From the NCBI GenBank assembly GCA_947259685.1, contig CAMYNC010000001.1:39264-103263 (forward strand): a stretch of DNA of 64,000 nt, in the 5' to 3' direction. The DNA is from an uncultured Desulfuromonadales bacterium (lineage in GTDB: Bacteria; Desulfobacterota; Desulfuromonadia; Desulfuromonadales; Geopsychrobacteraceae). Shown here in pieces: positions 43,219 to 51,242 of this stretch. The translations under genes and the position numbers were made by a program. The notes under the pieces were generated by a model. That model was not told where the DNA came from. It ran no database searches and worked only from the letters and a program-made list of their open reading frames with translations. How positions within the stretch are numbered: position 1 is the stretch's first letter; every line of letters starts with the position of its first letter.

Positions 43219-44818
43219 GAGCCTGTTTCTCAAGCTGGGCAGTGGCTTGTTTAAGTGCTCGGTTGACTGGCCCTTTGTTCGATTTCGGCAGTCGTTTAAG
43301 AATCGGCAGCAGGTGGGAGTTGCCCAGTTGGCCCAGGGCGGTAATCGCTTCTGCGCGCAGTTCTTCGAGGTGGGTGCGGCGCAGCAGGTTTCTGCGTCGG
43401 GCAATTTTCAGCAAGGGGATGATGCCCTGGGACGAGTTGAGATTGACCAGGGCGTGGATAATCTCTTTTTTTAAGTCGATCTTTTTCCCGAATGGGTCGA
43501 ATTCAGTGAGCATGGCCGCCAGTGGGACAATGGCTTTGGGGTTGCCGAGAGAGCCGAGCGCGATGATAGCCGGTTGCTGGAGTTCGGTTGACGGATCCTG
43601 GCAGAATTCAACCAGCAGCGGAATTGCCTGGCTGCCGCCGATCCGGTGCAAAGCTTGAATCACTGACCGCCGCACCCGTGGTTCTGGGTGGGTTTTTGCT
43701 GTTTCCAGCAGTGGCAGGGCAGTTTCCAGGCGGGTTTCTCCCAGCACTGTGACTACGTTGCGAACCCGGTGCCAGGTAGTGCTCTGCAGGCTGTCTTCGA
43801 GTAGTCCGAACAGAGTTTCGCCCATATTGGCAAGGATGGCTGTGTACTTGCGGCGGATCAGTGCATCCCGCTCGGCGTAGAGATTGTCGAGCAGCTGAGG
43901 GGCGAGCTTCTCGCCCAGGCCGGTCAATGTCCGAGTCAGAGCTCGCCGCTGGGAATCCTTCAGGCTTTGATCGGCAACCGCACCGGCCAGCAGCTGCTTG
44001 ATGTTGTCGGTCAATAATTGTTCGATGGCCTGGGCTGCTGATTTTCGTTGGGCCTGGCTGCGCTTCTGATCCCCCTGATGATTCAGCAACAGGCAAAAGA
44101 CCGCCAGGCTGCCGGGCAGACCGGTCTGGGAAAAAAAATCCGGGGCGAGCTGGCAGGTTTGGCGGGTCAGCTGTTCATGCTCGGAATCCGCCAATGGTTC
44201 TTTCAGCAGCTCCAGCAGATCGCGCATGGTGTCGATGAGTGAACTCTCCTGAGCTGGAGGAAACAGGGCTTCGCTGACGGCTGTCTGGAGTTCTATTGTC
44301 TGCTCAGCGGCCGATTCGTTAGCAAGTCGCTCTTCCTGTGGCTGTTCTCGCTTGGCGAGAATCTCTGCCAGGTTGGTTTCATTGATCCAGATCGTTTTTA
44401 CCTGTCGCTGGCACAACTGGTGCGGTAGTCCGCCAGCTGCGAGAAGATCTGCCGCTGGCCGGGAAAGTTCCTCGGCAAAAATCAGCAGTTCTTCGTTGGT
44501 CAGTCCGGGAAGAAACAACAGGTGCCTGACTTTACGTTCCACCAGCTGCAGGGCCAGCTTTTGTAATTGGGTATTTTGCGGTGCCAGCGGTTCCCGATCG
44601 AGGGAAAACCCAGTTTTGGTGATATGGCAGGGCTGCGGCTCCGGTTGTGCTAACAGCGGCGCAAAGGCAGCGCCGGCCTCAGCCGAGGCGGCTGCCAGGG
44701 ATGGGTGCCCGGTCGGGTAGATCTTAAGTGCTTTGCTCAGCTTAATAAGCCCGGTCAGGGCGAATTCCAAGTCGCTGCTCAGGGATTGCTGCTGGATTGT
44801 CGAAGGTTTTTGCGGCAT
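43208..44818 (-). CDS. HEAT-repeat protein paired with HD-GYP protein
   Basis: The 536-residue protein has an N-terminal domain with LIKLSKALKIYPTGHPSLAAASAEAGAAF, which resembles GIFQGLRLYPAEHPQIQRQLENTL in the following HD-GYP gene, so the two proteins share a domain. Residues about 330-520 are HEAT repeats (YTAILANMGETLFGLLEDSL, VRNVVTVLGETRLETALPLLE, VRRSVIQALHRIGGSQAIPLLVE and LQQPAIIALGSLGNPKAIVPLAAML). No catalytic motif. It is the first gene of a two-gene operon with HD-GYP and lies 66 bases from the acyl-CoA synthetase. A scaffold for the phosphodiesterase is plausible. Confidence 0.8.
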   Translation of the reverse strand: MPQKPSTIQQQSLSSDLEFALTGLIKLSKALKIYPTGHPSLAAASAEAGAAFAPLLAQPEPQPCHITKTGFSLDREPLAPQNTQLQKLALQLVERKVRHLLFLPGLTNEELLIFAEELSRPAADLLAAGGLPHQLCQRQVKTIWINETNLAEILAKREQPQEERLANESAAEQTIELQTAVSEALFPPAQESSLIDTMRDLLELLKEPLADSEHEQLTRQTCQLAPDFFSQTGLPGSLAVFCLLLNHQGDQKRSQAQRKSAAQAIEQLLTDNIKQLLAGAVADQSLKDSQRRALTRTLTGLGEKLAPQLLDNLYAERDALIRRKYTAILANMGETLFGLLEDSLQSTTWHRVRNVVTVLGETRLETALPLLETAKTHPEPRVRRSVIQALHRIGGSQAIPLLVEFCQDPSTELQQPAIIALGSLGNPKAIVPLAAMLTEFDPFGKKIDLKKEIIHALVNLNSSQGIIPLLKIARRRNLLRRTHLEELRAEAITALGQLGNSHLLPILKRLPKSNKGPVNRALKQATAQLEKQAHGA

Positions 44819-44884
44819 GAGCTCTCTATTGCATGATTGGGTTTTTCTAAGTTTAGCGCAATTCGCTCGTTTGGCAAAGCTGAA

Positions 44885-46705
44885 TTATTGATCAATCACA
44901 CAGTAGCTGCTGTCGTGGATATCTTCCCCTTCTGGGCGGTACAGGTCTTCCAGCAAGCTGGCATAGCGGCGGCCGACGATATTGCGTTTAATTTTCAGGG
45001 TCGGCGTGACTTCCCCCTGCTCGCTGCTGAAATCGCGGGAGAGCATGGTGAAGCGTTTGATCTGCCGGTAGGAAGGCACGGCAGTTTGCAACTGGTCGAT
45101 CCGGCGGCGGATCAGGCTAAGAATCTGTGGGTGGTTGACCAGATCGCAGTGATCGAGAAAATCGATTTTTTTAAACTCGGCATATTTTTGCAAGGCATCA
45201 AAATCAGGAACCACTAGCGCGGTCAGGTAGGGGCGGCGGTCACCGTAGACCATCAGGCTACTGATATACTTATCAGTCTTGAGGCGATTTTCTATTTCCT
45301 GCGGGGCAACATTTTTCCCCCCCGCGGTGACAATCAGATCTTTTTTCCTCTCGGTGATGGTAATGAATCCAGCTGTATCGATTTCGGCAATATCTCCGGT
45401 ATGGAACCATCCGTCAACCAGCGCTTCGGCAGTTTTCTCCGGCTGTTTCCAGTAGCCGTTGAAGACACTCGGGCCTTTGACCAGCAGTTCACCATCTTCT
45501 GCTAACTGGACGTCAAGGTTCTGCAAGGCCGGCCCGACCGAGCCGAGTCGATGTTGGCCGGGATAGTTGACGGCGATGACCGGCGAGGTTTCGGTCAGGC
45601 CATAGCCTTCATAAATATGCACGCCGGCGGCGAGAAAAAATTCACCGATGTCCTTGACCAGCGGTGCGCCACCAGAGACAAAAAAGCGCAAGCGACCACC
45701 GAGTCGTTCCTTGATTTTGGTGAAGACCAGCTTGTCGAAAACCTCCAGTAATTTTTCCTGCAACCAGGGTAACGGCTGTCCCGCCTGTTCGCGGGCGACC
45801 TTCTGCTTGCCCAGGTTGATCGCCAGAAAAAACAGCTGCTTTTTCAGCCAGGGACCGGTGGTCACTCTTTCGAGCACCCTATTGTACATTTTTTCGTAAA
45901 GCCGGGGAACGCTCAGGACGATGGTCGGTTTGATCTCTGCCAGGTTGGCAGGGACCGTATCGATACTCTCCGCATAGGCAATCGTCACCCCTTGGTGAAG
46001 CATCAAATAATAGCCGGCCATCCGCTCGAAGATATGTGACAACGGCAAAAACGACAGACACTCATCCTGGTGGCTGATCTCAATCAACTGGCAGCAGGCC
46101 TCCAGGTTGGAAAGAATGTTGTCGTGGCTGAGCATTGCTCCTTTGGGATCGCCGGTGGTTCCCGAGGTATAGACCAGGGTGGCCAGATCCTGGCGTTGGC
46201 CCTGGGCCAGTTGCTGCTCAAAGAGCTGGTTTTCGAAACGTTCACCAAGTTGGAGAAACTCCTGGAGAGAGAGAACCTCATCGGCCTGGGCCGTTCCTTC
46301 AAGGAGAATGATTTTCTCCAACTGCGGGAGCTCTGAGCGCAGTTGCAGAAGCTTATCTGCCTGCATCGGAGAGTGGGTGAACAGAAACCGGCATTCGGCG
46401 TCGGCGAGAATGTAGGTGATTGTTTTCAGGCCTTCGGTGTGGTAAACGGGAACAGTGTGGCCGCCAGCGGCCATGATTGCCAGGTCGGCAAAGGCCCACT
46501 CGGGACAGTTGGGAGCCATGATCCCCACCTGCTGTTGCGGTTTCAGGCCGAGCGCCATTAAACTGTGGCCAAAGGCGCGAATCTGATTTCCCAGCTGCCG
46601 CCAGCTGATATCTTGATAGCGAGCCGATTTTTTTCTGCGCATGACGGTTTGGTCGCCATAGATCGTGACCCGGCTAAAGACCATTTGTGGCAGAGTTTGT
46701 CCCAT
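44885..46705 (-). CDS. Long-chain acyl-CoA synthetase (AMP-binding)
   Basis: The 606-residue adenylating enzyme activates fatty acids with CoA. Motifs: LVYTSGTTGDPKGAMLSHDNIL (P-loop), LPLSHIFERMAGYYLMLHQGV, YEGYGLTETSPVIAVN, WFHTGDIAEIDTAGFITITERKKDLIVTAGGKNVAPQEIENRLK. The start at ATG 46705 (MGQTLPQMVF) has GGGAGG five bases upstream. It resembles the FadD15-like branch common in deltaproteobacteria. It is divergent from coaE, and the two genes share a 60-base promoter region. Confidence 0.93.
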   Translation of the reverse strand: MGQTLPQMVFSRVTIYGDQTVMRRKKSARYQDISWRQLGNQIRAFGHSLMALGLKPQQQVGIMAPNCPEWAFADLAIMAAGGHTVPVYHTEGLKTITYILADAECRFLFTHSPMQADKLLQLRSELPQLEKIILLEGTAQADEVLSLQEFLQLGERFENQLFEQQLAQGQRQDLATLVYTSGTTGDPKGAMLSHDNILSNLEACCQLIEISHQDECLSFLPLSHIFERMAGYYLMLHQGVTIAYAESIDTVPANLAEIKPTIVLSVPRLYEKMYNRVLERVTTGPWLKKQLFFLAINLGKQKVAREQAGQPLPWLQEKLLEVFDKLVFTKIKERLGGRLRFFVSGGAPLVKDIGEFFLAAGVHIYEGYGLTETSPVIAVNYPGQHRLGSVGPALQNLDVQLAEDGELLVKGPSVFNGYWKQPEKTAEALVDGWFHTGDIAEIDTAGFITITERKKDLIVTAGGKNVAPQEIENRLKTDKYISSLMVYGDRRPYLTALVVPDFDALQKYAEFKKIDFLDHCDLVNHPQILSLIRRRIDQLQTAVPSYRQIKRFTMLSRDFSSEQGEVTPTLKIKRNIVGRRYASLLEDLYRPEGEDIHDSSYCVIDQ

Positions 46706-46765
46706 TGCATCCTCCCGGTCGCCGAAGAGTAGGCAGTCCATGGCAACGCTGAAGCTTATTTTACC

Positions 46766-47383
46766 ATGCAAGTGAACAATTTGATTCTCGGCATCACCGG
46801 AAATATCGCTTCGGGCAAAAGTATGATTGCCGAGGCATTCGTCCGTAAAGGGGCCGTCCTGGTCAGCGCCGACCAGTTGGCGCGCGACATTGTTGCGCCG
46901 AGCAGCCCGCTATTGACGAAGCTGGTGGAGAGGTTTGGTGATGACATCCTGCTGGCCAGCGGCGCGCTGAACCGTGACGCTCTGGGGCAGATTATTTTTT
47001 CAGATGCGCAGGCGCGCGAAGAACTGAACCGTATCACCCACCCGGCAATTGCCGAGCTGGCGGTGGAACGGCTACAGCAGCTGAAAAAAACCGCCAGGAT
47101 TCCGTTGGTGATCTATGAGGCGCCGCTACTATTCGAAGCGGGCGCCGAAGGGCGGGTGGATCGGGTGTTGGTAGTCAAAATCGAACCGCAGGTTCAGCTG
47201 CGCAGGTTGATGCTGCGCGACGGGCTAGATGAGGAAGCGGCTCAGCAACGGATTGCGGCGCAGCTGTCGCAGGAGGGAAAACTCGCCCGGGCTGACTATG
47301 TGATCGATAACTCAGGCAGTGTTGAAGATGCGCTCACGCAGGTTGAGCAGCTCTGGTCGCAGCTGCAGGCGAAGCGACTCTAG
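46766..47383 (+). CDS. coaE: Dephospho-CoA kinase
   Basis: The 205-residue kinase performs the last step of CoA synthesis. The N-terminus MQVNNLILGITGNIASGKSMIAEAFVRKG contains the P-loop (GNIASGKS), followed by VLVSADQLARDIV with the catalytic Asp. It continues with LGQIIFSDAQAREELNRITHPAI, VIYEAPLLFEAGAEGRVDRVLVV and MLRDGLDEEAAQQRIAAQLSQEGKLARADYVIDNSGSVEDA, the standard CoaE sequence. Length is normal. It is transcribed away from the acyl-CoA synthetase, a functional neighbour that uses CoA. Confidence 0.96.
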   Translation: MQVNNLILGITGNIASGKSMIAEAFVRKGAVLVSADQLARDIVAPSSPLLTKLVERFGDDILLASGALNRDALGQIIFSDAQAREELNRITHPAIAELAVERLQQLKKTARIPLVIYEAPLLFEAGAEGRVDRVLVVKIEPQVQLRRLMLRDGLDEEAAQQRIAAQLSQEGKLARADYVIDNSGSVEDALTQVEQLWSQLQAKRL

Positions 47384-47419
47384 CTTGATGTCCATTCGGG
47401 TGCCCCGGGAAGAAAGCAG

Positions 47420-47842
47420 CTAACGTAGGTGGTAGGAACTGACCCGCCAGCTGTTTCCTTCTTTGAACAGGACAACGCTTTCGAGAGAATTTTGCTTATT
47501 GGTGAAGACCGTGGCGAAGCTGATCCTGATGTATTCCCCATCGGGAAGGCCGACCCAGCCTGTATGGTAGCTGGTGGTTTTCACCACGCGGCTTGATGCC
47601 TGGCCCAGGTAAGGACGAACCACAACCAGCTTGTTGAACCACTCAGGTGGCTGAATATAGTTTTGGTTGATCAGGCTGGTTTGGGAAAAGGCCAGTTGGA
47701 ATTCGCTGTTGTCGATGAGTTGAAGAAAATGTTCGGCGGCTTGCTGGGCTGTTGAATCCGCAGCATTTTGGTGTGCAAAGCTCGGTAGCGGCAGTATTAG
47801 GATAGATAGCGCCAGAAATAGTGGAATAACGAGCTTTACCAT
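47420..47842 (-). CDS. DUF4019-type secreted protein
   Basis: The 140-residue protein starts at ATG 47842 (MVKLVIPLFLALSILILPLPSFA) with a signal peptide and a GAGGGGGACTC site upstream. The mature part has DSTAQQAAEHFLQLIDNSEFQLAFSQTSLINQNYIQPPEWFNKLVVVRPYLGQASSRVVKTTSYHTGWVGLPDGEYIRISFATVF and ends with SWRVSSYHLR. The spacing of conserved AxxFlxLiDxgxyxxsw...G...R and the strand-rich C-terminus match DUF4019 (SnoaL-like fold). Function is unknown; a periplasmic location is expected. Three bases further, GTG 47857 is an alternative. Confidence 0.72.
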   Translation of the reverse strand: MVKLVIPLFLALSILILPLPSFAHQNAADSTAQQAAEHFLQLIDNSEFQLAFSQTSLINQNYIQPPEWFNKLVVVRPYLGQASSRVVKTTSYHTGWVGLPDGEYIRISFATVFTNKQNSLESVVLFKEGNSWRVSSYHLR

Positions 47843-47948
47843 GAGTCCCCCTCTCACGTGGTTGAATCTATATTAAGGCAGAATAGCGGAAAAGTACCCG
47901 CAGGTAAATATTTCTAATTATACGACAATCGGCGCGATAGGTACTGAG

Positions 47949-48734
47949 TTAAGAGAGTTTTTGGAGGAAATCGGCGGTACGTAAAAAGACATCTTCTTGG
48001 TAAGGATTTTCTGCAGTGGTCAGCACATGAGGCACCTCAGGCCCATAGCAGTAGAATTCTTTTGGCTGGCAGCCAAGCCGGTCAAACAGCTGCCGGGCAG
48101 TGCCTGGCGCTATGGTTTTGTCCCCTGTTGCGGTTAGCACCAGTGCCGGTGAGTCGATTCCCGGCAGCCGGGCTTTAAGCTCACGCCGCAGCCGGTTGAT
48201 TTGCACCACTGCCTTGAGTGGACGGCGCTGGTAGTAGAAGGGCCGCTCGGCCAGGGTAATCTCCCGCAACTGGTAAGGGACCAGCCAACTGAGTAGGCGG
48301 ACAAACGGGCCCAGCGGATGCTTCAGTTGCAGATAAGGGGAGAGCAGGGCCAAGCCGGAGAAGTCTCTGAGCAGGGACAATTTAAGCAGTAGGAGGGCGC
48401 CGGTGCTCAAGCCCGCCCCGCAGATCCTTAATCCCAGCGAGCTGAGGAGTCGGTAGCCTTTTTCGGCGGTTGCCAGCCACTCTTCTGCGGAGCGTTGCGC
48501 CAGATCTTCAGGGCTGGTGCCATGGCCTGGCAGGCGCACGGCATAGGCCCAAAAACCTTTCTGGCAAAGATAATCGCCCAGGGCCCGCATTTCCCTTGGG
48601 GTGGCGCTGAAACCGTGGACCAGCAGTACCCCATAGCCGTTTGGCTGCTGCGGTTCGAGCAGGAAGGGGTAATTTTCTGGATGTTTGACCCCAGCACTGC
48701 GGGCGAGGTCCATTTCCTGATTGAGGATGTCCAT
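47949..48734 (-). CDS. Alpha/beta hydrolase (carboxylesterase/lysophospholipase type)
   Basis: The 261-residue enzyme has GYGVLLVHGFSATPREMRALGDYLCQKGFWAYAVRLPGHGTSPEDL, the nucleophile elbow ICGAGLSTGALLLLKLSL near residue 105, the acid in VLTATGDKTIAPGTARQLFDRLG and the His in EVPHVLTTAENPYQEDV. This arrangement is like carboxylesterase EstB or monoglyceride lipase relatives. No signal peptide is present. Substrate is unknown. It ends near the DUF4019 gene on the same strand, 106 bases away. Confidence 0.88.
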   Translation of the reverse strand: MDILNQEMDLARSAGVKHPENYPFLLEPQQPNGYGVLLVHGFSATPREMRALGDYLCQKGFWAYAVRLPGHGTSPEDLAQRSAEEWLATAEKGYRLLSSLGLRICGAGLSTGALLLLKLSLLRDFSGLALLSPYLQLKHPLGPFVRLLSWLVPYQLREITLAERPFYYQRRPLKAVVQINRLRRELKARLPGIDSPALVLTATGDKTIAPGTARQLFDRLGCQPKEFYCYGPEVPHVLTTAENPYQEDVFLRTADFLQKLS

Positions 48735-48766
48735 CGAAGGTCTTGAACTCCGGCGCTAGAAACAGA

Positions 48767-48793
48767 AAAGGCCCCTCGCTGGAGGAGCCTTTT
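48767..48793 (-). terminator. Intrinsic terminator of the IclR gene
   Basis: On the minus strand, AAAAGGCTCCTC (48793 down) pairs with GAGGGGCCTTTT across CAGC, ending in a T run. It lies just after the IclR stop and before the start of the hydrolase gene. Confidence 0.78.
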
Positions 48794-48811
48794 CGCTGGG
48801 ATGAGAGTTGC

Positions 48812-49600
48812 CTACTTAGGGTAACCGAGCCGGGTCGACAGGTCGGAGGAGGCTTTCACGGCCAGCGGAATCAATTCTTGCTCCAGCCGCTCATCGCTGA
48901 TCCGCATACTCGGACCTGAGATGCTGATCGCACCTACGATTCGGCGGGTGTAATCGCGAATCGGCGCCGAAATGCAGCGGACGCCAGGATCGAGTTCTTC
49001 GTTGTCGATGGCATAGCCCTGCTCTCGCACCTTGTCAAGTTCGGCCATCAGGGCGGATTTATCCGTCAGGGTGGTCGGGGTGTGCTGAATAAATTTCTGA
49101 TCGTTCAGCAGTTCGTCGAGCTCTTCTTCAGACATGTGCGCCATATGTACCTTGCCGGCGGCTGTGCAGTAGGCCGGCAAGCGGGAGCCGACACGGGAGA
49201 CCACCCGTACCGTCAGGCTGGTTTCGACCACGTCGAGATAGACAATGTGGTTTTCCTTGTAGATCGCCACATAGGAGGTTTCGTTGCAATCTTCGACCAT
49301 CCGTTCGAGAATCGGTTTGGCTTGCCGCAGCAGCCCCATTTGCTTGATGAAAGTCTGGCCTAGCTCCAGGGCTTTGAGGCCGAGGCGATAGTTTTCGGTC
49401 GCCTTGTTCTGCTCGATATAGCCGCGCGATTCCAGCGTTGCCAGCAGTCGGAAGACATTGTTTTTGTGGAGTTTCAGGCGTTTGCTCAGTTCAGTAACAC
49501 CGAGCTCGTCCACATCGTCATGAAACTGCTCGAGAAGATCGAGAGCGTGGGACACCGCCTGGATGATATATTCCGACTTGTCTTTTTTGACCATGACCAC
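48812..49600 (-). CDS. IclR-family transcription regulator
   Basis: The 262-residue regulator has an N-terminal winged helix (residues about 10-80: LDLLEQFHDDVDELGVTELSKRLKLHKNNVFRLLATLESRGYIEQN) and a GAF-like ligand domain (LEMVEDCNETSYVAIYKENHIVYLDVVETSLTVRVVSRVGSRLPAYCTAAGKVHMAHM). It ends with the family's RCISAPIRDYTRRIVGAISISGPS. The GTG at 49600 is preferred because GAGGGA lies 7 bases upstream; ATG 49594 is the alternative. IclR proteins control aromatic, glyoxylate or sugar pathways; the effector is unknown. Its promoter (49642-49670) is divergent from usp. Confidence 0.92.
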   Translation of the reverse strand: MVMVKKDKSEYIIQAVSHALDLLEQFHDDVDELGVTELSKRLKLHKNNVFRLLATLESRGYIEQNKATENYRLGLKALELGQTFIKQMGLLRQAKPILERMVEDCNETSYVAIYKENHIVYLDVVETSLTVRVVSRVGSRLPAYCTAAGKVHMAHMSEEELDELLNDQKFIQHTPTTLTDKSALMAELDKVREQGYAIDNEELDPGVRCISAPIRDYTRRIVGAISISGPSMRISDERLEQELIPLAVKASSDLSTRLGYPK

Positions 49601-49641
49601 TCATTATCCCTCTTGGAAAATTTTTATATAAATGACAGGTG

Positions 49642-49670
49642 ATTCTAGCGCCAGCGCTATTGACTGTCAA
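49642..49670 (-). promoter_or_regulatory. Sigma-70 promoter of iclR-family gene
   Basis: On the minus strand TTGACA (49670-49665) and TAGAAT (49647-49642) are separated by exactly 17 bases; the -35 lies inside the palindrome TTGACTGTCAA (49660-49670). The spacer shares AATAGCGCTGG with the divergent usp promoter. Confidence 0.75.
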
Positions 49671-49721
49671 GCTGTATACCGAATGCAGGATTCAATGCTT
49701 TGGTAGAATGTTTCGTTGATT

Positions 49722-49738
49722 ATAGAATGCTGTTCTAT
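49722..49738. promoter_or_regulatory. Candidate IclR-family operator
   Basis: ATAGAA-TGCTG-TTCTAT is a perfect 6-base inverted repeat located between the two divergent promoters. IclR-type proteins bind short palindromes of this kind in their own promoter region. Assignment is inference. Confidence 0.4.
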
Positions 49739-49779
49739 TTCTGTCAATTAAAGCGGATGATTTTTGTCCGTTAATCCAG

Positions 49780-49808
49780 TTGACAGCCCGATAGCGCTTG
49801 GCTAGGAT
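49780..49808 (+). promoter_or_regulatory. Sigma-70 promoter of usp
   Basis: TTGACA (49780-49785) and TAGGAT (49803-49808) are separated by 17 bases, ending 33 bases before the usp start. Confidence 0.75.
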
Positions 49809-49841
49809 GTGCGAAACGATTGTACGGAGCAGGCAAAGTAG

Positions 49842-50297
49842 ATGCTGAGTCTAAGTAAAAAAATCCTCGTTGCTATCGATGGGTCGCCGGCCTCCGACAA
49901 GGCTGCCGAAGAGGCTGTCCGGTTGGCAGCGGCGAGCAGCAGCGAGCGCTTTCGCAGTACCCTATTTGCAGTAATCGTTCTGCCCGCCAAAGACGCACCG
50001 GCACTGACCGATCTCTATCCAACCTCCAGAAAGGCCTCTCAGGATGATTGGCAGGATAGACAGCGGCGGATTTACTATGTGGTTGACAAAGCTGCCGGTG
50101 AGGCGAATATTCACCTCCGCAAAGAGGTGATTTACGGCGAGGTTGTTGAGGCATTGCTCAAGTTTGCCACGCAGGAAGAGTGCGATGCGATCGTCATCGG
50201 TTCCAGCGGCAAAGGGCGGATGCTGCGCGCGCTGCGCGGTTCGATTTCCAGTAAGGTGGCACTCAATGCGACCTGCTCAGTGTATATTGTTCGCTGA
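49842..50297 (+). CDS. Universal stress protein (UspA family)
   Basis: The 151-residue protein has the Usp fold: KKILVAIDGSPASDKAAEEAVRLAAAS at the N-terminus, LFAVIVLPAKD, then VVDKAAGEANIHLRKEVIYGEVVEALLKFATQEECDAIVIGSSGKGRMLRALRGSISSKVALNATCSVYIVR. The GSSGKGRMxRxxxGSxSxKV sequence is the ATP-binding GX2GX9GS type, so it is likely to bind nucleotide. Usp proteins accumulate under starvation or stress; the gene has a strong sigma-70 promoter. It is monocistronic and convergent with the epimerase. Confidence 0.93.
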   Translation: MLSLSKKILVAIDGSPASDKAAEEAVRLAAASSSERFRSTLFAVIVLPAKDAPALTDLYPTSRKASQDDWQDRQRRIYYVVDKAAGEANIHLRKEVIYGEVVEALLKFATQEECDAIVIGSSGKGRMLRALRGSISSKVALNATCSVYIVR

Positions 50298-50344
50298 ATT
50301 TTCCCAAGTTTCTGTTTTTCTCCCCACCCCCTTTCCCTATTTTT

Positions 50345-51148
50345 TCAAATGACGTTTCTCAAATGACCCTGGGTCTCTTCACAGAGATAGGCGTAGACCT
50401 GTTCTAGGCTTTCGCGGATCAGGATTTCGTCATCGGGAAGTTCTCGGGGAGTCAACTCCAGGGTAATGTTGCCGTCGTAACCGGTGTTACGCAGATGGTT
50501 CAGAAAGCGGGTCAGGGGAAGCTTGCCGTGTCCGGGGAGCAAATGCTCTCGGCCGTTCGCATAGTCGGAAAAGTGAACGTTACGGATCCGACCGGAATCG
50601 TGAAAATAATGGAAGTCGGTCAAGAAATTGGTTTTGCAGGTGCCCATGTGAGCGGTATCGAAGGTCAGGAATAGATTGCGCTGCTGCAGGAAATTGATCA
50701 TGTCTTGGGTCTGGTGGAGAAAGTGGGGATTGCTGCCCAGTGGACCGTTGGCCGGCATGTTCTCGATGGTGACCACGACTTTGCCGCGGCCGACCTGCTG
50801 CTGAAAATCTTCGATCCGGTTCAGCCACCGCCAGAATTTTCTTTCCAGTGTCATCCAGCAGGGGGGATGGAAATTTACCAGTCCGATTTCAGACTGAAGC
50901 GCCAGCTCGATGGTTTTTTCCAACTGCTGGGTTTTGTTGCCCCAACCGTTGATATCGAAAAAGGGTGCATGTAATGAGACGATCGGGTGGATCTGCCGGA
51001 CTTCGTCAAGGATCTCTTGCCCATTACTGAACTCAAAGTCCTGATTGATGATCACTTCGAGCCCGGCAAAGCCGACATCGCGGGCGATCTCAAACACTTT
51101 GGGCAGTGGCTGGGTATAAAGAGTGCCTGCGGAGAAGATTAATTTCAT
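50345..51148 (-). CDS. Sugar phosphate isomerase/epimerase-type TIM barrel (AP endonuclease 2 family)
   Basis: The 267-residue protein is a xylose-isomerase-like barrel: MKLIFSAGTLYTQPLPKVFEIARDVGFAGLEVIIN, VSLHAPFFDINGWGNKT, VNFHPPCWM, VVTIENMPANGPLGSNPHFL, FLTFDTAHMGTCKTN, HFSDYANGREHLLPGHGKLPLTRF and ITLELTPRELP. The Glu/His/Asp/His/Glu set fits a divalent metal site as in endonuclease IV and sugar epimerases. The usual DNA-binding residues cannot be judged. Substrate is unknown. It is monocistronic on the minus strand. Confidence 0.85.
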   Translation of the reverse strand: MKLIFSAGTLYTQPLPKVFEIARDVGFAGLEVIINQDFEFSNGQEILDEVRQIHPIVSLHAPFFDINGWGNKTQQLEKTIELALQSEIGLVNFHPPCWMTLERKFWRWLNRIEDFQQQVGRGKVVVTIENMPANGPLGSNPHFLHQTQDMINFLQQRNLFLTFDTAHMGTCKTNFLTDFHYFHDSGRIRNVHFSDYANGREHLLPGHGKLPLTRFLNHLRNTGYDGNITLELTPRELPDDEILIRESLEQVYAYLCEETQGHLRNVI

Positions 51149-51242
51149 GCCGAATAATGTCCGGAAAATAATAGAACAATATTTTGTTGTTCCTATTTAA
51201 CAAACTGTTTCGGCTGATGTCAATTTAAGCCGGGCGGCTTTT

